DNA from: Apiosordaria backusii
Taxonomy: Eukaryota; Ascomycota; Sordariomycetes; Sordariales; Lasiosphaeriaceae
DNA: 64,000 nucleotides
Assembly: GCA_030549205.1 (NCBI GenBank)
Contig: JAUKTV010000030.1
Span: 62,001 to 126,000 of the forward strand
Direction of reading: 5' to 3'
Below the pieces are notes generated by a model, which saw only the letters and a program-made list of their open reading frames with translations, was not told the DNA's origin and did no database searches. Positions within the stretch are counted from its first letter, which is position 1; each line of letters begins with the position of its first letter. A program made the translations under genes and the position numbers. Positions 34,244 through 46,784 of this stretch are shown piece after piece.

Positions 34244-36963
34244 CACAAATGCTTCCCCTTTTCTACTTTGAAACTCGCCACTGCCAGGCTGAATTCCAGC
34301 CTTCGTCCGCACGGGTATTATCACATTCGACGATCCCGTCTTGTCAGGCTCGAGTTGATGCTCGTCGGGAGAGTGGGCACCTGGTCCACCAGACTTCTCA
34401 GCTGGAGGGAGCCTGACTTTGATCTTTGCCTCAAACGGCGATGGATCCGGCGACAGGGCTCCCTTCCTCAAAGGGGTGCCATTCGGGCTCCTCAAATCAT
34501 CCCACAACCCAAGCGTGTCTCGAAAGAACGCCTTGAGGTTCTTCTGATCATCTACTTCAAGACCATCAAGCACCGGACCCCAGGCATGTGTCGCCATCGC
34601 GACCGGAGTATCATCTGAACCCTGCCGAAATCCCCAAATCGGAGGTACTGGTCGACCTTCGGTTTCCAGCTGAGGGGTGTAGAGCAAGCCTGGATTCTCG
34701 TCAAACCAGTCCCGGATGTACTTTTCGTTATTGGCCCTCTGCTCCCAGATCCGCAAGTAAATCTGCACCACGGTCTCCGTGAGGGATTTCAAACCCGGCC
34801 GCGCGTCTTCGTACATCAACGCTTTGAGAATCGCTAGAGTGAACCTGGGATGTGAGACATCGTCCGTGTGCATGATCCCAAAGTGCCCGGCGAAGCGTTT
34901 CCACGATGAGAAGATCTGTTCGTCGCTTTCGGCTAACGGGTTTCGGAGTTTGAGGAGGGGAAGTGCCTGGCAAGGATCGCCATCGAGAAACTTGGAACAC
35001 CTTGACAGCAGCGAAGGGAACGGGAGAATTGTTTCATAGAGCGGTAGGCTCATGCCGTTTGTACATGTGATATCCAACTCTTTGACCAGCTTTGTTGCCT
35101 TGACGTTGTTGTTCCACTTGGTCATGCCTTCTCGGTAGGCTTGATGAAGGCAATCCAGGAGCCACTCTGGCCGGTGCTCGGCTACGAAGAGGAACTCTGC
35201 GGTCAGGACGGGATCCTTGCACTCGCGGTAGAAGATTCGGAGTTCGGTGCTGACACCCACTACTTGGTGGAGGAAATCCGACCAAGTCATGGGGGAGATG
35301 GAGTGGCTGAGCGGCGCGGGTGGGTTCTCGAGATAACTGCCGTGGAGGAACGAGATGGTAGCCTCAATGTCTGCATAGCCATCTTTATCTTGAAGAGATG
35401 ACAGCCCTCCCTGTTCGGACCAGCCCGTTGACGCCGAGAGATATATATTCTGCCTTTTGGGCCTCTTTGGATTACCCCTCTGGTCGAACACCCGGAGATC
35501 TAGAGGCACCAAGCTAGCCAGATGCCCGTGTTGATGCCTCCAATATAAGAAACGAAGGTGACTGTTGGAGGCGGCGGTATTTGATTTTTCGGCAGTCTCT
35601 GATGGCCACGATGAATGCTTGTCGAGAATCATTCTCTGGATCTTTGCTGGATTTGCCATCAAAGCCCCTAAAGACTTGTAGAATGCACGATTATTTGGGT
35701 CGGAGCACGCCTCAGCGTCCAGGACTGGGATTGGAAGGTCACGAGGAATGGGCACGCCATAAATGTCGGGAAAGTAGACCGCCCCCTCGTTCTTCCAAGA
35801 TGCAAATGCCGTGTCAAAACCGCCCGGCACAAGAGAAAGCAAGGCACGAGCTTTTGCATCCATGTCCTGCCCAAGGACTCTCAATGCCCAAGACGCAACG
35901 CCAGCGTGCCAGTTGTCGTCTTGTTTTTTCAGAAATGTAGGCCAATCCTGACTGTTTGTCAACACCCGGATCCGCGAGATAATATTCTCTGTGTTAACCC
36001 CCTGGAGGCCATAGTCAACCAGGATTTTCCGATCTGCACGGTTGTACCATGAAGCAAGATAGTGTGCTGTGCCCTTGGTCTCTGGAAATAGTGGATTTCC
36101 GTGACGATCCAGCTGGTCTTCCGAGTACACCAACAGTTGAGAAATGCTGAAATAGCCACCCTCCTGGTCGAGGAGTAAAGGGACGGATGACAAACAAGTC
36201 GCTATGAGTGAAGAACTTCCGTCTGTTGGTAGTCTGTCGGGTAGATATCGCATCCACGTGAACTCAAGTGAAGGTAATGCCGAGATTCCGTGCAGACAGT
36301 CCACGATGGTGCGGGCGAGTGGCTCATCGAGCTGGTGCTCTTCAGAGGGAAGATGATTCCAGCTGTCTACATGGAGAAGAAACTGGGTAATCCCAATTTG
36401 TCAGTGGTTGTCCAAGTAAGTGCCCACCACAACAACCAAAGCAAAGAAGACATAAGACATACTCTGAATAGTCCCGACCTCTTGGACATGTAACAAAAAA
36501 TATCTTGCGCCTGGACCAATGGGTTTCCGATTCCATCGACAGGAAAGGCGACCATGACGCGATTGTCCCCAATCCACTTCGTATCGCCCTCAAGAACATG
36601 AAACCGACAGGTGCGCGTCCATCTCGAGGAACCTGATGCACTGTCAGCCGTCTCCAGGATGACCAAGTCATCGCGAGCTGTGATTTTCGCTTCTCTTCTC
36701 CACTGTCGTGTCCCAGAGTCATCCGAGATGGCGATATCATATGACTGGATATTCTCTAGGAATAACAGCCCTTTCGGATCCAACGTCCGAAGCAGTTCAT
36801 CCACACACTTCTTCTCAGCGTCCTTTATAAGCTGAACGCTGGAAAAAGGCTGAAAAATGTTGGTTGGATCATCAGCATTGCACTCGACGTGAAATCCATC
36901 CTTGCGCATATGGAGGGAAATGTGCGGATCTTGGCCTACGTTGATAGCGACTGAGTAACATTT
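34229..36963 (-). pseudogene. NO VEIN/sacsin-like protein, N-terminal HSP90-type ATPase missing
   Basis: Exon 36909-36463 joins exon 36382-34229 (intron gtatgt..cccag, phase 0), giving 866 codons. The frame stays open upstream to about 36963. Motifs of fungal sacsin/NO VEIN-type proteins are visible: LLFLENIQSYDI, W..EAKITARDDLVILE, VMVAFPVD, IFCYMSKRSGLFRFLLHVD and FTWMRYLPD. These follow the GHKL ATPase domain in the family. That ATPase domain (GFKSV-type ATP-binding region and everything before it) is absent: the frame stops at the inverted repeat of the DNA transposon at 36967. Downstream parts look intact, with no internal stops. The protein ends within a 16-bp minisatellite. It could still be expressed from an internal start (ATG 36909), but most likely it is a transposon-broken gene. 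Confidence 0.65.
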
Positions 36964-36966
36964 CTG

Positions 36967-39900
36967 TTGTGCCTTATATACAAAACGTCATATGGTACGA
37001 GCGTTTTTTTACTAAGGATTTAATCTAATTTAAAATACTACTGTTTTTGTATAGCGTGTAAGATATTACTAAATCTATAATAAACAATATAAAACACGAT
37101 CTATGCTTGCCTTCTAATTCGAAAGCTGTGATAATTTTCTTAGTAGTTAGTTTTTACAATACTTGCCTATATTAAAATATAAGGAAAAGGCCAGCTTTTA
37201 TTACTATTAAAAGGCTATGCTAGTAATAAAGAAATTAAAGCTATACTTAGCTTTAGTATCTGTTAAATCTAATAATATTAAAAAACTTACCGATTAATAG
37301 ATAGTTTTTTTATAAGCTTATAGTCTTTTAAAAATATCCTAATATATACTTTATACTTAATAAAGGTTAGTTACTTTATTACTATTCCTTTAAATAATAC
37401 TAATATATAGTATAAACTTTAAAAAACTTGCCAATTGCTTACTGAAAAGCCTAGCTTTTATTTTAATAAAATCTAATAGTTTTTAATTATCGAATATTAT
37501 ATATATATTTTAATATTAACAATCTTATATAGGCTTTTAAAAGCTAAGTAGATTAAGAAAGTAATAGTATATAGAGTTGCTTAAGTTAATAAAAGCTTCC
37601 AGTTTAATTAGGTTAGGAATATATTATAGTTTATAGTAAAGATGTTTATATTTTACAATAAATTTAGGACTGACTATTATAATAGTTCTTACTATACTAA
37701 CTAGGCTTCTTTAAGAATTTAACTTTAAATAGAAAGTATCTTTATAAAAGGTAAATGCTTTTATATACTTTTAGTTATTATTATTAAAAGGATCATTAGC
37801 TATTTAATATATTAAAGTTAGTTAAATAGCAATAGGTTTATAGATTAATTAAATAAGTATTTATTATTAAAAATAAATAAATTCTTTAATTGTAATAGTA
37901 TTTTAGTAATAGACAATGCTTTTTAATATTATAACCTTTATATAAAGAATCTTTACTTTAAAAAAGGGATTCTACTATAGTACTTACTACTATATTCTCT
38001 AAATTTTAATCCTATCGAAGCTTTCTTTAGTAATTTAAAGGCCTTTATAAAAAGGAATTACTTTTTAATAGGTAATAATAATCTTATATTTAAAGAATTT
38101 GAGGATTTTTTAAAAAGGGAAGTAGTAGAAGTTAGAAATAAAACTATAGTAATATATAGGTATTATAAAAAGGTAAGGTTGGAATTTAATAAGGCTTAGA
38201 TTTCTATAAATTATAAAGAAAAGTATAGTTAATAACTATATTAATTTCTTATTATTAAAATAGTATAATAATAGTAATTATATTAAAGACTATAGTTTAG
38301 GTTAAAGCTTATTATTATTTTTATAGAAATATAATTCTTTATTATTTCTTTTAATCTATAGTATAGTTTACTAAGGGGGTAAAGATCAGTTTAATATTGT
38401 ATTATTAAAGCCTATTAGAAAATAAATATTAAAAGTTAACTTAGTTATTTTATTTTATATAGGAAACTTATTAAAATTAGAATACTTTTTAAAGCTTTAG
38501 CTATTTTTATTATTATTGCTATTATCGTTAAAAAAAGCTGCTAATTATTATTTTTTTAAGAAGGTCTTAATATATATTTTTAATTATATAGCTATACCTT
38601 TATTAAGTTTAGCCTCTATTAACTTTCTGGTATTAATATTATATAGCTTTATAAACTTAAGGCCTTTATTAATATAGGTCTTTTTAATTAAATAAGGAGT
38701 ATTATAATTATTTCTTTTATAATATTAAATAGTAAAGTTAATAAAGAAGTTATTAAGAAGTTTACGGTCCGATTTACTTTTTAAAGGGGCTAGTAATAAA
38801 GAAAGTTAAAAGGAAAATAATGTTAGGTTTTTTATCTATTAGGTTTAACTTTTACTTACTTTACTGGTAAGTTAAAAGGTCAGTAGTTTATTATTAAATT
38901 ATTAAGAAGCTGGCTTTAGATTTTAACTAAGCTTAGTATTATTATATTAGTTAATAATAATATTTAGTATTACTATACTTTAGTATAAGTTTTATAATAA
39001 CCTTTATTGCCTTAGCTGGTTAAATTGCCTACTATTATTTAAAGCTATATTAATAGTTTTATTATTATTTAGAAGATTATTTAATGGAGTTTTCTTTTTT
39101 ACTTTAATTAATAGCTTTAACGTTAATATTAATTAAGGTAAATTATATAGAGCTTTACTATTTTAAATAGTATTAACTTAAATTATTATTTTTAAAGGAT
39201 AAATTTTAAGGTATTTATTTAACTTAAAGGCTTGTTAATAAAAGTAAGGATTATTATTAACTTTATAATAGAGACAATTATATTTAAATAAATAAGTCTA
39301 CTGCTTTATAAGTTTATTATAATATTATACTAATAAGGCCTACTTTTTTTTTAAATAAACTCTTTATTAACTACTATAAGATTTTTAAAGATAGTAAGTA
39401 TTGTATTAGTTAGGCTATTACCGCTATACCTTTTAAGTATATTTATAGTAGTAAGTACTTATCTTTAAATAGAAATATTAGTTTAAGTACTGGGGTAAAT
39501 AGTTAGTTAAGCACTTAGTTAACTGGCTTATTAAACTACTTATTAAAAGGTTTATTAAGTAAGTAAGGTTTATAAAGGTAGTAGAAGTAAATTAAACTAG
39601 TAAGTTAATTTTAATTTAAAAGACTTTAAATTACTTAATTATTAATTTAAAGCTTTAACTATACTTTCTATAATACTATAAGTATTTTTAAAGGTTATTT
39701 AAATATAGTCTTTTTCTTAAGTAGATTGATTTATTTAAAAAAAACTTTCTTTAATTTTAATATATATAGTTAGTAAATTAAAGTTAATAGAAGAAAGGTA
39801 AGGAAAGTTATAATATCCTTTTTATTTAATTAGTTTAATTATATTAATTATTAGGTAGTTATTAACTTTAAAAACGTATCTATTTAAATACTATTTTAAT

Positions 39901-40970
39901 AAATAATTATTAATAAAAGTAAGGTTTTCTTTATCTTTTTTTATTTCCACTTCGTTTATATCTATCTATTTTAATAGTAGTAAAATACCGGGCTTAAATA
40001 TATTAAAATATAGTAATAGTATTTACTTTAGTAAGTAAATAATATAAAGTAAAATTAAGGGAGGGAAAAGAAGGGCAGTTGGTATAGTTTATAATTTAGT
40101 ATTGGTATTTTCGACTTTATTTTCTATTTAATTAACGTTATCGTTGTCTTTTACTTTATTAAGTAAATGTATATATTAAAGAATACTTCTATTAAAAGGC
40201 TGAAAACTAGGTATTTAATAAAAAGTATATTTAAGTATAAGTATAGAGGGAGAGACTTTCGATAAGGAAGTAAAACTTTAATATTAAACTGGTATAATAA
40301 GTAAGCTATTTTATTAAGGTATAATTAGGAAAGTAAGTCTTATTAAAGCTATTAATTTAGTAGTTTTTATTATATTAAATATATACTTTTTTATTAGCTA
40401 AGTAGGTATATTGCTAGTATTATTGGCTTAATAGATAATACCTTAAACTTAAAAGTAATAGCTATTTAAAACTATTGTCCGATTTAACTATAGAGCCGAG
40501 GCTTTAAAGTACTGTTACTATTGTTATTTTTTTTAATAATACTATAGTTTTAAAGGTACTTTAGGCTTTTTTAGCCTTTTCTTTTTAAAGCTTAGCTTAG
40601 GTATATTTCTAGTTAATAGTTAAGGCTTTTGCTTTATCTTTAACCTTCTTTAAAGTTATAGCTTTAAAAGAGAAGTTTAAAAAGTAGATTTTAATATACA
40701 GGCTAAGGTATAAGTAGATAATTTAATAGTATAGCTTGCTTTTAAACTAAAGGACTGACTTTAATAGTATTAAATTTAATATTATAAGAAATATTATAAA
40801 AAATATTACCAATTACAGCTTTACGGTAATTATTTTAAGTAATTGAAAGACCTAGGTTAAGGGTTTGGAAGTATCTTCATTACTATATAAAAGTAGCAGT
40901 GTAAAGGATTGGATTAAATCCTTAGTAAAAAAACGCTTGTACTACACGACGTTTCGTATGCAAGGCACAA
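36967..40970 (+). mobile_element. RIP-degraded DNA transposon with about 61-bp terminal inverted repeats and DDE_3 transposase relic
   Basis: The left end 36967-37028 (TTGTGCCTTATATACAAAAC...) and the reverse complement of 40909-40970 (TTGTGCCTTGCATACGAAAC...) match over about 61 b. The differences are almost all G/A or C/T transitions, as RIP causes. Inside, plus-strand frames at about 37690-38110 read, through stops, as a DDE_3 (Tc1/mariner superfamily) transposase: FYILLVIIIKRIISYLIY, then VIDNAF and LLLYSLNFNPIEAFFSNLKAFIKRNY. This corresponds to VLDNAS..LPPYSPDLNPIEEFFAELKAFIKRN in live relatives. At about 4 kb it is longer than usual for this superfamily, so a nested insertion is possible. 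No TA target duplication is evident at the ends. Confidence 0.85.
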
Positions 40971-42627
40971 TGGTCGAGCTGGCGAAACAACGTGCTTATC
41001 CCGTTCGAGTCGAAAACAATCGGAGCCATGATGTTCAGTCGACTCTTGTTACCTGACGGTTATGGAGTCAGCTCGAGACAAGAACGAAATACGATGTGGC
41101 GGAGGAGGATTCGACGCGACGATTTATGCGTCCTTGGCCTAAACGCTGTGTTCGTTGCTCAGCGGCGGGCACTGGGGAAGGCTGCAGCGATTGCTTGGGG
41201 CATCTGTTTTTAGCGGTGCCCACTTGAAATTATTCCCGCACCCACCCAATATTAGGTATTCATATTATTGGCGCGCCCAGTGTGGGTTAGGGTTGTATAT
41301 AGGGGGAAAAAGATACTGCAGTCATCGTCATCAACACAAGAATCATCACACCACCTCATAGACGCCCGGATCAAAGCCCACACTTGATTGCGATACTAGT
41401 AACTATGAAAATCAAGGTCCGAAATGAAAGTTCAGTCTATTGTAGCTATATTGAACCCCAAGAACCTTGCGCGCAGTGGAAGAAAGGCCGTGATGCTCCA
41501 GTCTTGAATACAAGCTTGCTTTAATAGACCCCCCACCTGACCAACAAATTGTACACAATCAACAAAGACCCCGGAAATCGCGTTTTTTTCCAGGTCTTTG
41601 GCCCTCCCAGTATTCAGTCCTCCCCTCTCACCCTGGTGTAAGCACAGCCACTGCGGCTAACCTTGGTGGATGACCAGGTAACCTCGGAACTGACTACCTA
41701 ATTACGGTGGTCTCGCTGGCAGCCAGTTTCTTATTGACTTGTTGATCCATCCCTTCGATTATGGGGGCCCTTGCCCTCTTCTGACCTTGCCGTCGCTCTT
41801 GCCGCTCTGAGGCAATCACCAAACCACGCCTTGCCTGGGGTTTCACAACCAAAGTGCACGTGGTTCTTTCTTCTTCATCTTGCCTACGTGCCTCCCGCTC
41901 TTCAGCCGCCAGTATTGCCAGGTTCTCCTGAAGAACCGGGTCCCCAAGAACCATCTATCTTATCCGTTCAGTCTCATCATAGGATTCCTGCTGGAACCGT
42001 ATAGTATCTTCTATTATTTCATCGATCTCGTCATTTATCTCAAACTGGGAGAGATTACGCCGCATACTAGATTCCAACCGACGAGGGGCATTTTCACGGA
42101 CAGGCGGGGGCTTTTCCTTGCGCTAGCGCGGTTGAGATGTTTGTAATGCCCTCTGCCGTGGAGTCGTTGGCTGTAATACCCTGGATTGTTCAGGGACCTC
42201 TATATGGCCCAGTGCATCCCATAAAGCGGCATATGGGACTTCATCGTCATCCAGCTTCTTGACCAAGCTCCCAACAGCCGTTTTCCCTCCAAGGTTTTTC
42301 TCACCGTCACCGGGTGCGGAATAATTGAGATTAGGCATAGAGTATCCACAAATTCCATCTCGGAGGCAAGTTTATATCACCATTGCTGGCCGTGTCCGCA
42401 TTGAAGCTAAGCCCGACTTTAGCTACAGTGAATACAATTACGCGTTTATACAGTATGATCCCAAACTAGTCGAAGCTGAGGTATATAGTGAACTGTTGAG
42501 TACCTGTGGCGTCAACCGGGGTGATGAGGCCTACTTCGTAGGATGTGAGGAAACTGCCGACCCCTTTATCGCCGCAAAACTGACCATCTCTGACATTTAG
42601 TTTCGCCACAGAACATACCCACACCAG
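40971..42627. other. Accessory region with relic reading frames
   Basis: No complete gene recognised. Two minus-strand frames (42338-42123, starting MPNLNYSAPGDGEKN; and 41954-41694, charged and Gln/Arg-rich) look like pieces of a decayed gene. The second is continuous upstream except for one TAG. A plus-strand 91-codon frame (42325-42600) lacks an ATG at its start. At about 41273 TGGCGCGCCCAGTGTGGG resembles a retroelement primer-binding site but has no partner LTR. Confidence 0.4.
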
Positions 42628-44103
42628 CTAACTACCACCACAATAACAAACACCACCATATACCAAGGGCATCACCGGCACAGCTAACTGCCCGCCTCCA
42701 TAAAATCCATTGCAATAATAACAAGAGCAGCTTTGAACTTGCATGCTATAACCTTGCATGGTATTAACCAGCATTGTTGGTTGCTGCGAGGCTTGAATAG
42801 AACCTCCAATACCATTATTGATAATAACCGATCCATGATTGATAATAACCGACGTACCCTGTCCTTGCCCATAGTAACTGACGGTGTTGAGGCTGTGTGT
42901 GTAGGATATCAGAGGCTGTACAACTGTGCCGATTGTGCCCACAGGTCCTGTAACCTGGCGATTGCTGGTGACATTGGTTTGGGGATTACATGGGACGGTG
43001 ACCACACTTGTGCTGGGTGCCGGCTTCTGGACTGGTTTGTTCGTTGTCACCACTGCCGGCTTGCTGGGCGTCGGTGCTACCGCTGGTTTACTCACGGAGG
43101 CGACGACCGGGTTTGGTTTCAGCGTTGGCTTCGAGACTGTTGGGAGAGGATAGATGGCCAGCAAGAATCTCTTGTCTCCATCTGACAGGACGCTGTTTAG
43201 CGGTACAGGCTGGACCGCGTTGTGGGCGTCACCAGGCTCTATGGAGTAGTGCATGACGGATTTCGGGTCGTACGGCGCGAGCTTTGTTCGTGGGGACTGA
43301 TGCTTCTTGTAGTTATTCTTCACCTCTTCCGCAGTCCATCCTGTTCTTGCCTGCAGAACCCTCCAGTTCCAGTCAGCATGGTAGTCTGGATGCCCGTGTT
43401 CATGCACCATGCCCAACGCATGACCAAATTCGTGCAACACTGTACGCTGGATCTGCTGCCTTCTTTGCTCCGGCGACTTTATTGTCGAGAGCCTGTCAAG
43501 CCACAAAGTGGGCTTGTTGAGGTGACACTCTGCATCGCGCCCAATGTAGGAACACGACTGCTTGTCGTTGAACTGGACGCGGATATCCGAGGCGCCAGAA
43601 GCTCCGTCAGTAAAGAAGAGGAACTTGATCCGCATGGGAACTGAGTTGTAATGCTTATTGACAAGCTGTTTCACATAATCCTTTTCTCGTGCTGTGCCGT
43701 TGAGGAAGCGCACTTTCAGGTGGCGTTTATCAGAGGGCCATAAGCGGTCGTTTGTAGCTGCTCCGCATGCCGGCGCTCGGGATGTGCACCTTGAGAATGT
43801 GATGCCGTCGTCATCAGAATCACCGTAATCAGAATCACCGTCATCAGAATCATCGTCATCAGAATCATCTTCATCAGAATCATCTTCATCAGAATCATCT
43901 TCATCAGAATCATCGTCATCATCGTCCTCGTCAGAGTTATAGTCGTCTTCGGAATCGTACGTGGCGGCGTTAGAATCGCAGGAATCGTCGGAATCGTCGG
44001 AGTCGTCCTCGGTGCCCCTTGGGGCGGTGACTATCAACTTGGCGAGGGCAACATAATGTTTTAAGCGACGTTTAGAGCGATCCCATAGCCTGAGTTTGGC
44101 CAT
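42628..44103 (-). CDS. Astacin-type metzincin zinc metalloprotease with acidic Asp/Ser repeat domain, no signal peptide
   Basis: One 491-codon exon. Residues about 35-105 are an Asp/Ser/Glu repeat (DEDDSDEDDSD...). The catalytic domain follows: DIRVQFND, then the zinc motif HEFGHALGMVHEH (HExxHxxGxxH, with Glu as in astacins) and the Met-turn SVMHYS, about 55 residues later. The C-terminal third is Pro/Val/Thr-rich repeats, an Asn/Gly/Gln-rich low-complexity part and a Cys/Tyr/Gly-rich tail (CSCYYCNGFYGGG). Astacins are normally secreted zymogens, yet the start MAKLRLWDRSKRRLKH is basic and has no signal peptide. Either the true 5' exon is elsewhere or the protein acts inside the cell. Peptide substrates are unknown. 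Confidence 0.85.
   Translation of the reverse strand: MAKLRLWDRSKRRLKHYVALAKLIVTAPRGTEDDSDDSDDSCDSNAATYDSEDDYNSDEDDDDDDSDEDDSDEDDSDEDDSDDDDSDDGDSDYGDSDDDGITFSRCTSRAPACGAATNDRLWPSDKRHLKVRFLNGTAREKDYVKQLVNKHYNSVPMRIKFLFFTDGASGASDIRVQFNDKQSCSYIGRDAECHLNKPTLWLDRLSTIKSPEQRRQQIQRTVLHEFGHALGMVHEHGHPDYHADWNWRVLQARTGWTAEEVKNNYKKHQSPRTKLAPYDPKSVMHYSIEPGDAHNAVQPVPLNSVLSDGDKRFLLAIYPLPTVSKPTLKPNPVVASVSKPAVAPTPSKPAVVTTNKPVQKPAPSTSVVTVPCNPQTNVTSNRQVTGPVGTIGTVVQPLISYTHSLNTVSYYGQGQGTSVIINHGSVIINNGIGGSIQASQQPTMLVNTMQGYSMQVQSCSCYYCNGFYGGGQLAVPVMPLVYGGVCYCGGS
43795..43935 (-). repeat. Coding minisatellite for the acidic repeat of the metzincin
   Basis: Units of about 15 b (TCATCAGAATCATCT and variants) encode the ED-DSD repeats. 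The unit is a multiple of three, so copy-number changes keep the frame. Confidence 0.8.
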
Positions 44104-45209
44104 ATTTATTGAATTGGCCGATGATTCTGGTTCTGCTTCTGACTAAAACAAAAGTAAGAAGATGTCCGTGAGATCTGGGGATACAACCGCCGTGGAACTC
44201 AGGCTTCGCGAGATGTGAGGGACTTGCGTAAAAGTCGGACGGACCCCAAGCTGAAAATGCAACTCCCGTTGTCTGCCTAAACGCACAGGAATGCAGATCT
44301 CTGTGGCGCTGAGGGTGTTAGCCTGATCTCGTTGGTCGCCGCCTACCGTCATGTCTCACAAGATATGCACGCAACGCCTTCGTATTCATGAATACTGTAC
44401 ATTTCGTGGCATCTTTTCATTTGTTCATCCTCCCGTTTCACTCCGCGGCTGGACCTGCAATTCCTTCGAGGCCTCCACAGCAAACCCACAGAAGGCTGTC
44501 ACGATGTCCTCGTGTGCTTACCCAAGGGTTGTGCAGCTTTGCGTGGGTTAGCGGAGGGTAGGACAGGGGTGGTACCACCTAGCTACTTGAGCCTCGCACC
44601 TCCCGATAGAACTGACAACGGAAGTCCTGCATCGAGGTTCTGCAGACCAATGCCGCTGCGATGACGAATAAAACGAGGCCTCGCCAGCTAGGATACCACC
44701 ATACCTAAGGTACCTATCTCTGCATCTGAGCTAATGGTTCATAGGACGAGCTGCATCCACAGTCGGCAGGTGATTATCTCCATCTGCTTATACATAATTC
44801 ATATGTCTTATTTCACAATATAGGCTCCCAAGAAGAATACTCCTACAGCCTTGTCACTCAGCGCTGATATCCAATTCTCATTCCCCCAATTTCTTACCGG
44901 ATATGCCCTTGGCATGTTGTGCCCATGAATGATGAATAGGGGGTGATCGGCTCCATGGTAACCCTAACCCAGCATGTGTCCATCGACGTCATGCCCAGCT
45001 CAGGATAGGGGTTCGCGTCAACTTCGATTTTGCTCAACGCGTGTCGTCAGTGGCTCTTTTTCGCGTGAACCTTGCTCATCAACCACAGCATTGCTTTTTT
45101 TTGCACTGGAATAATAATCCCCGTCCGCTCGCTCAGCTCCCTTTTCCTTCGTTTCCTCATCCATCCAAAAGCCCATCGCATACCCGTGTACACAACCGTC
45201 AAAGCAACA
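44104..45209. other. Divergent 1.1-kb intergenic region
   Basis: Contains the promoters of the metzincin (minus) and the acidic protein (plus). TACCTAAGGTACCTA occurs at about 44702-44716. No additional gene is recognised. Confidence 0.5.
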
Positions 45210-46641
45210 ATGCCTCCCAAACGACGCGGGACAACCACAGCCAAAGCGGCCCCCGCCGCAAAAAGGTCGCGTACCTCCACCGATGCTGCCAAACCTGCAG
45301 CTGCTGCAGCCGAGCCCAGCACCGCCGCGGCACAGGAACCAGCTCCCGCTGCCACCACAGCAGCGACATCCAAGCCCGCCGCACCCAAGAAGAAAAAGGC
45401 CGCCCCGAACCGATGGACCATCCCCTCCTGCTCAGCCAACATCGCTGCCCAATACAAGGCCTTCCTCGAAGACGACAAAAAAGATCCCTTCGCCTTCGCG
45501 TTGATGTGCGATGCCCCTTTTTCCAATGGCGACAGCGATGACGAAGAGGATGAAGACGAAGACGAAGATGACGACGACGACGACGAGGAGGAAGCCAGCA
45601 GCAACAACAACAAGAACAACGACAATGGGGACAAACCCAAGTGCGACGGCGGCAAAAAGTGCTATTGCACCCAGCTTTACGACGACCACCCGGAGCACCC
45701 CTACGTCATGACCAGAGCAGGCAAGTGCATGCTTATTGACCTGCGCTCCCACTGCGAAATCAGAGATCCCGATAACTTCGGGATGTACACCTTCAACGAC
45801 CACTCCGCGTACGGTGCGCTGGAGGTTCTCCAGAATCTCATTCTCGATTTCGAGGAAGCCGACAGCTGGCAGGAGAAGTGGGCTGTTTGCGAGGCGATGG
45901 GCTGCTTCTTGAAGGATAACTCTTACGGCACGCTTGCCAGTCAGTATGTTCCCCGCCCTTGCCACAAAATACATTGACAATCACCGCTGACGGCATGATC
46001 GTAGAATCGACGATGGTGAAGGGGCTGATGCCATCTGGCAACTCATGGGTAGACTGTTCCTGTCAATGCTCGCCCAGTTCGAGAGAGACGGCCTCCTTGC
46101 CAAGGACGGCCCGGTCAAGAATCTGGGCTTCATCATGGCCGTGTGGATGTCTATCCCCTCTGATATGCGCGGGTACAATCTCTTGGAGGAGTCAATGGCA
46201 GAGCCCCTTGGCCCAATCAAAGACAAGAACGTGAAGAGATGGAGGCCTCACTCTTTTGACAAGCAGATACTGGCCTATGCCCGAAAATATGACATCACCT
46301 TGAAGGGACTGCACAACCTTGAGGAGCTGATTGAGGAAATCGAGGGTGATGGAGAAGGAGACTTGCCAGAGCCAGAGCGCAACACAGAAAAGGCGGATGT
46401 CTTCCATTATAAGAGGAACTTGACGAGGTATAAACAGACATACGGAAACATTCCCCACTTCATGAGCACCCATGGGAAGAAGAAGCAAACGACTCCCAAG
46501 TCGGTAATGGGTGGTGACAATTTGGACATCACATCCTGGACTTCTGCTGAGAGAAAGGCGGCTGCCTACAACAAGAAGGATCCGTTGAGTAAGAAGGAAT
46601 TGGACATGATCAAGGAGGGATGTGTCATGTCCCAGGGCTAG
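45210..46641 (+). CDS. Conserved fungal protein with basic Ala/Pro-rich N terminus and acidic tract, unknown function
   Basis: Two exons (45210-45943, 46005-46641; donor GTATGT, acceptor CGTAG, joined as AS-Q-IDDGEGAD) give 456 residues. Residues 1-70 are Lys/Ala/Pro-rich with nuclear-localisation-like clusters (MPPKRRG, AAKRSR, PKKKKA). About 105-130 is an Asp/Glu run, followed by Asn/Lys. A globular part then has CDGGKKCYCTQLYDD and ADIW-type helices, ending in a Lys-rich tail. The composition suggests a nuclear, possibly chromatin-associated role, but I recognise no domain. No frameshift or stop is seen. Confidence 0.75.
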
Positions 46642-46784
46642 ACGTTGGGCTAGGTAAGGTTGATTTGGCATTCTGCCCGTGTATTATTAGCTTGTGTGTT
46701 TCGCTAGTTCATGTGTACTACTACTACCTAGGTGATACTGGTCTCTAACACCGGTCTCGAATAATACAAAACGCCATGGAACCG

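Noticed and set aside
41273..41292. Primer-binding-site-like TGGCGCGCCCAGTGTGGG suggesting a retroelement
   Set aside because: No LTR pair, gag or pol found around it.
44955..44975. Telomere-like ACCCTAACCC
   Set aside because: Only one and a half units; no array.
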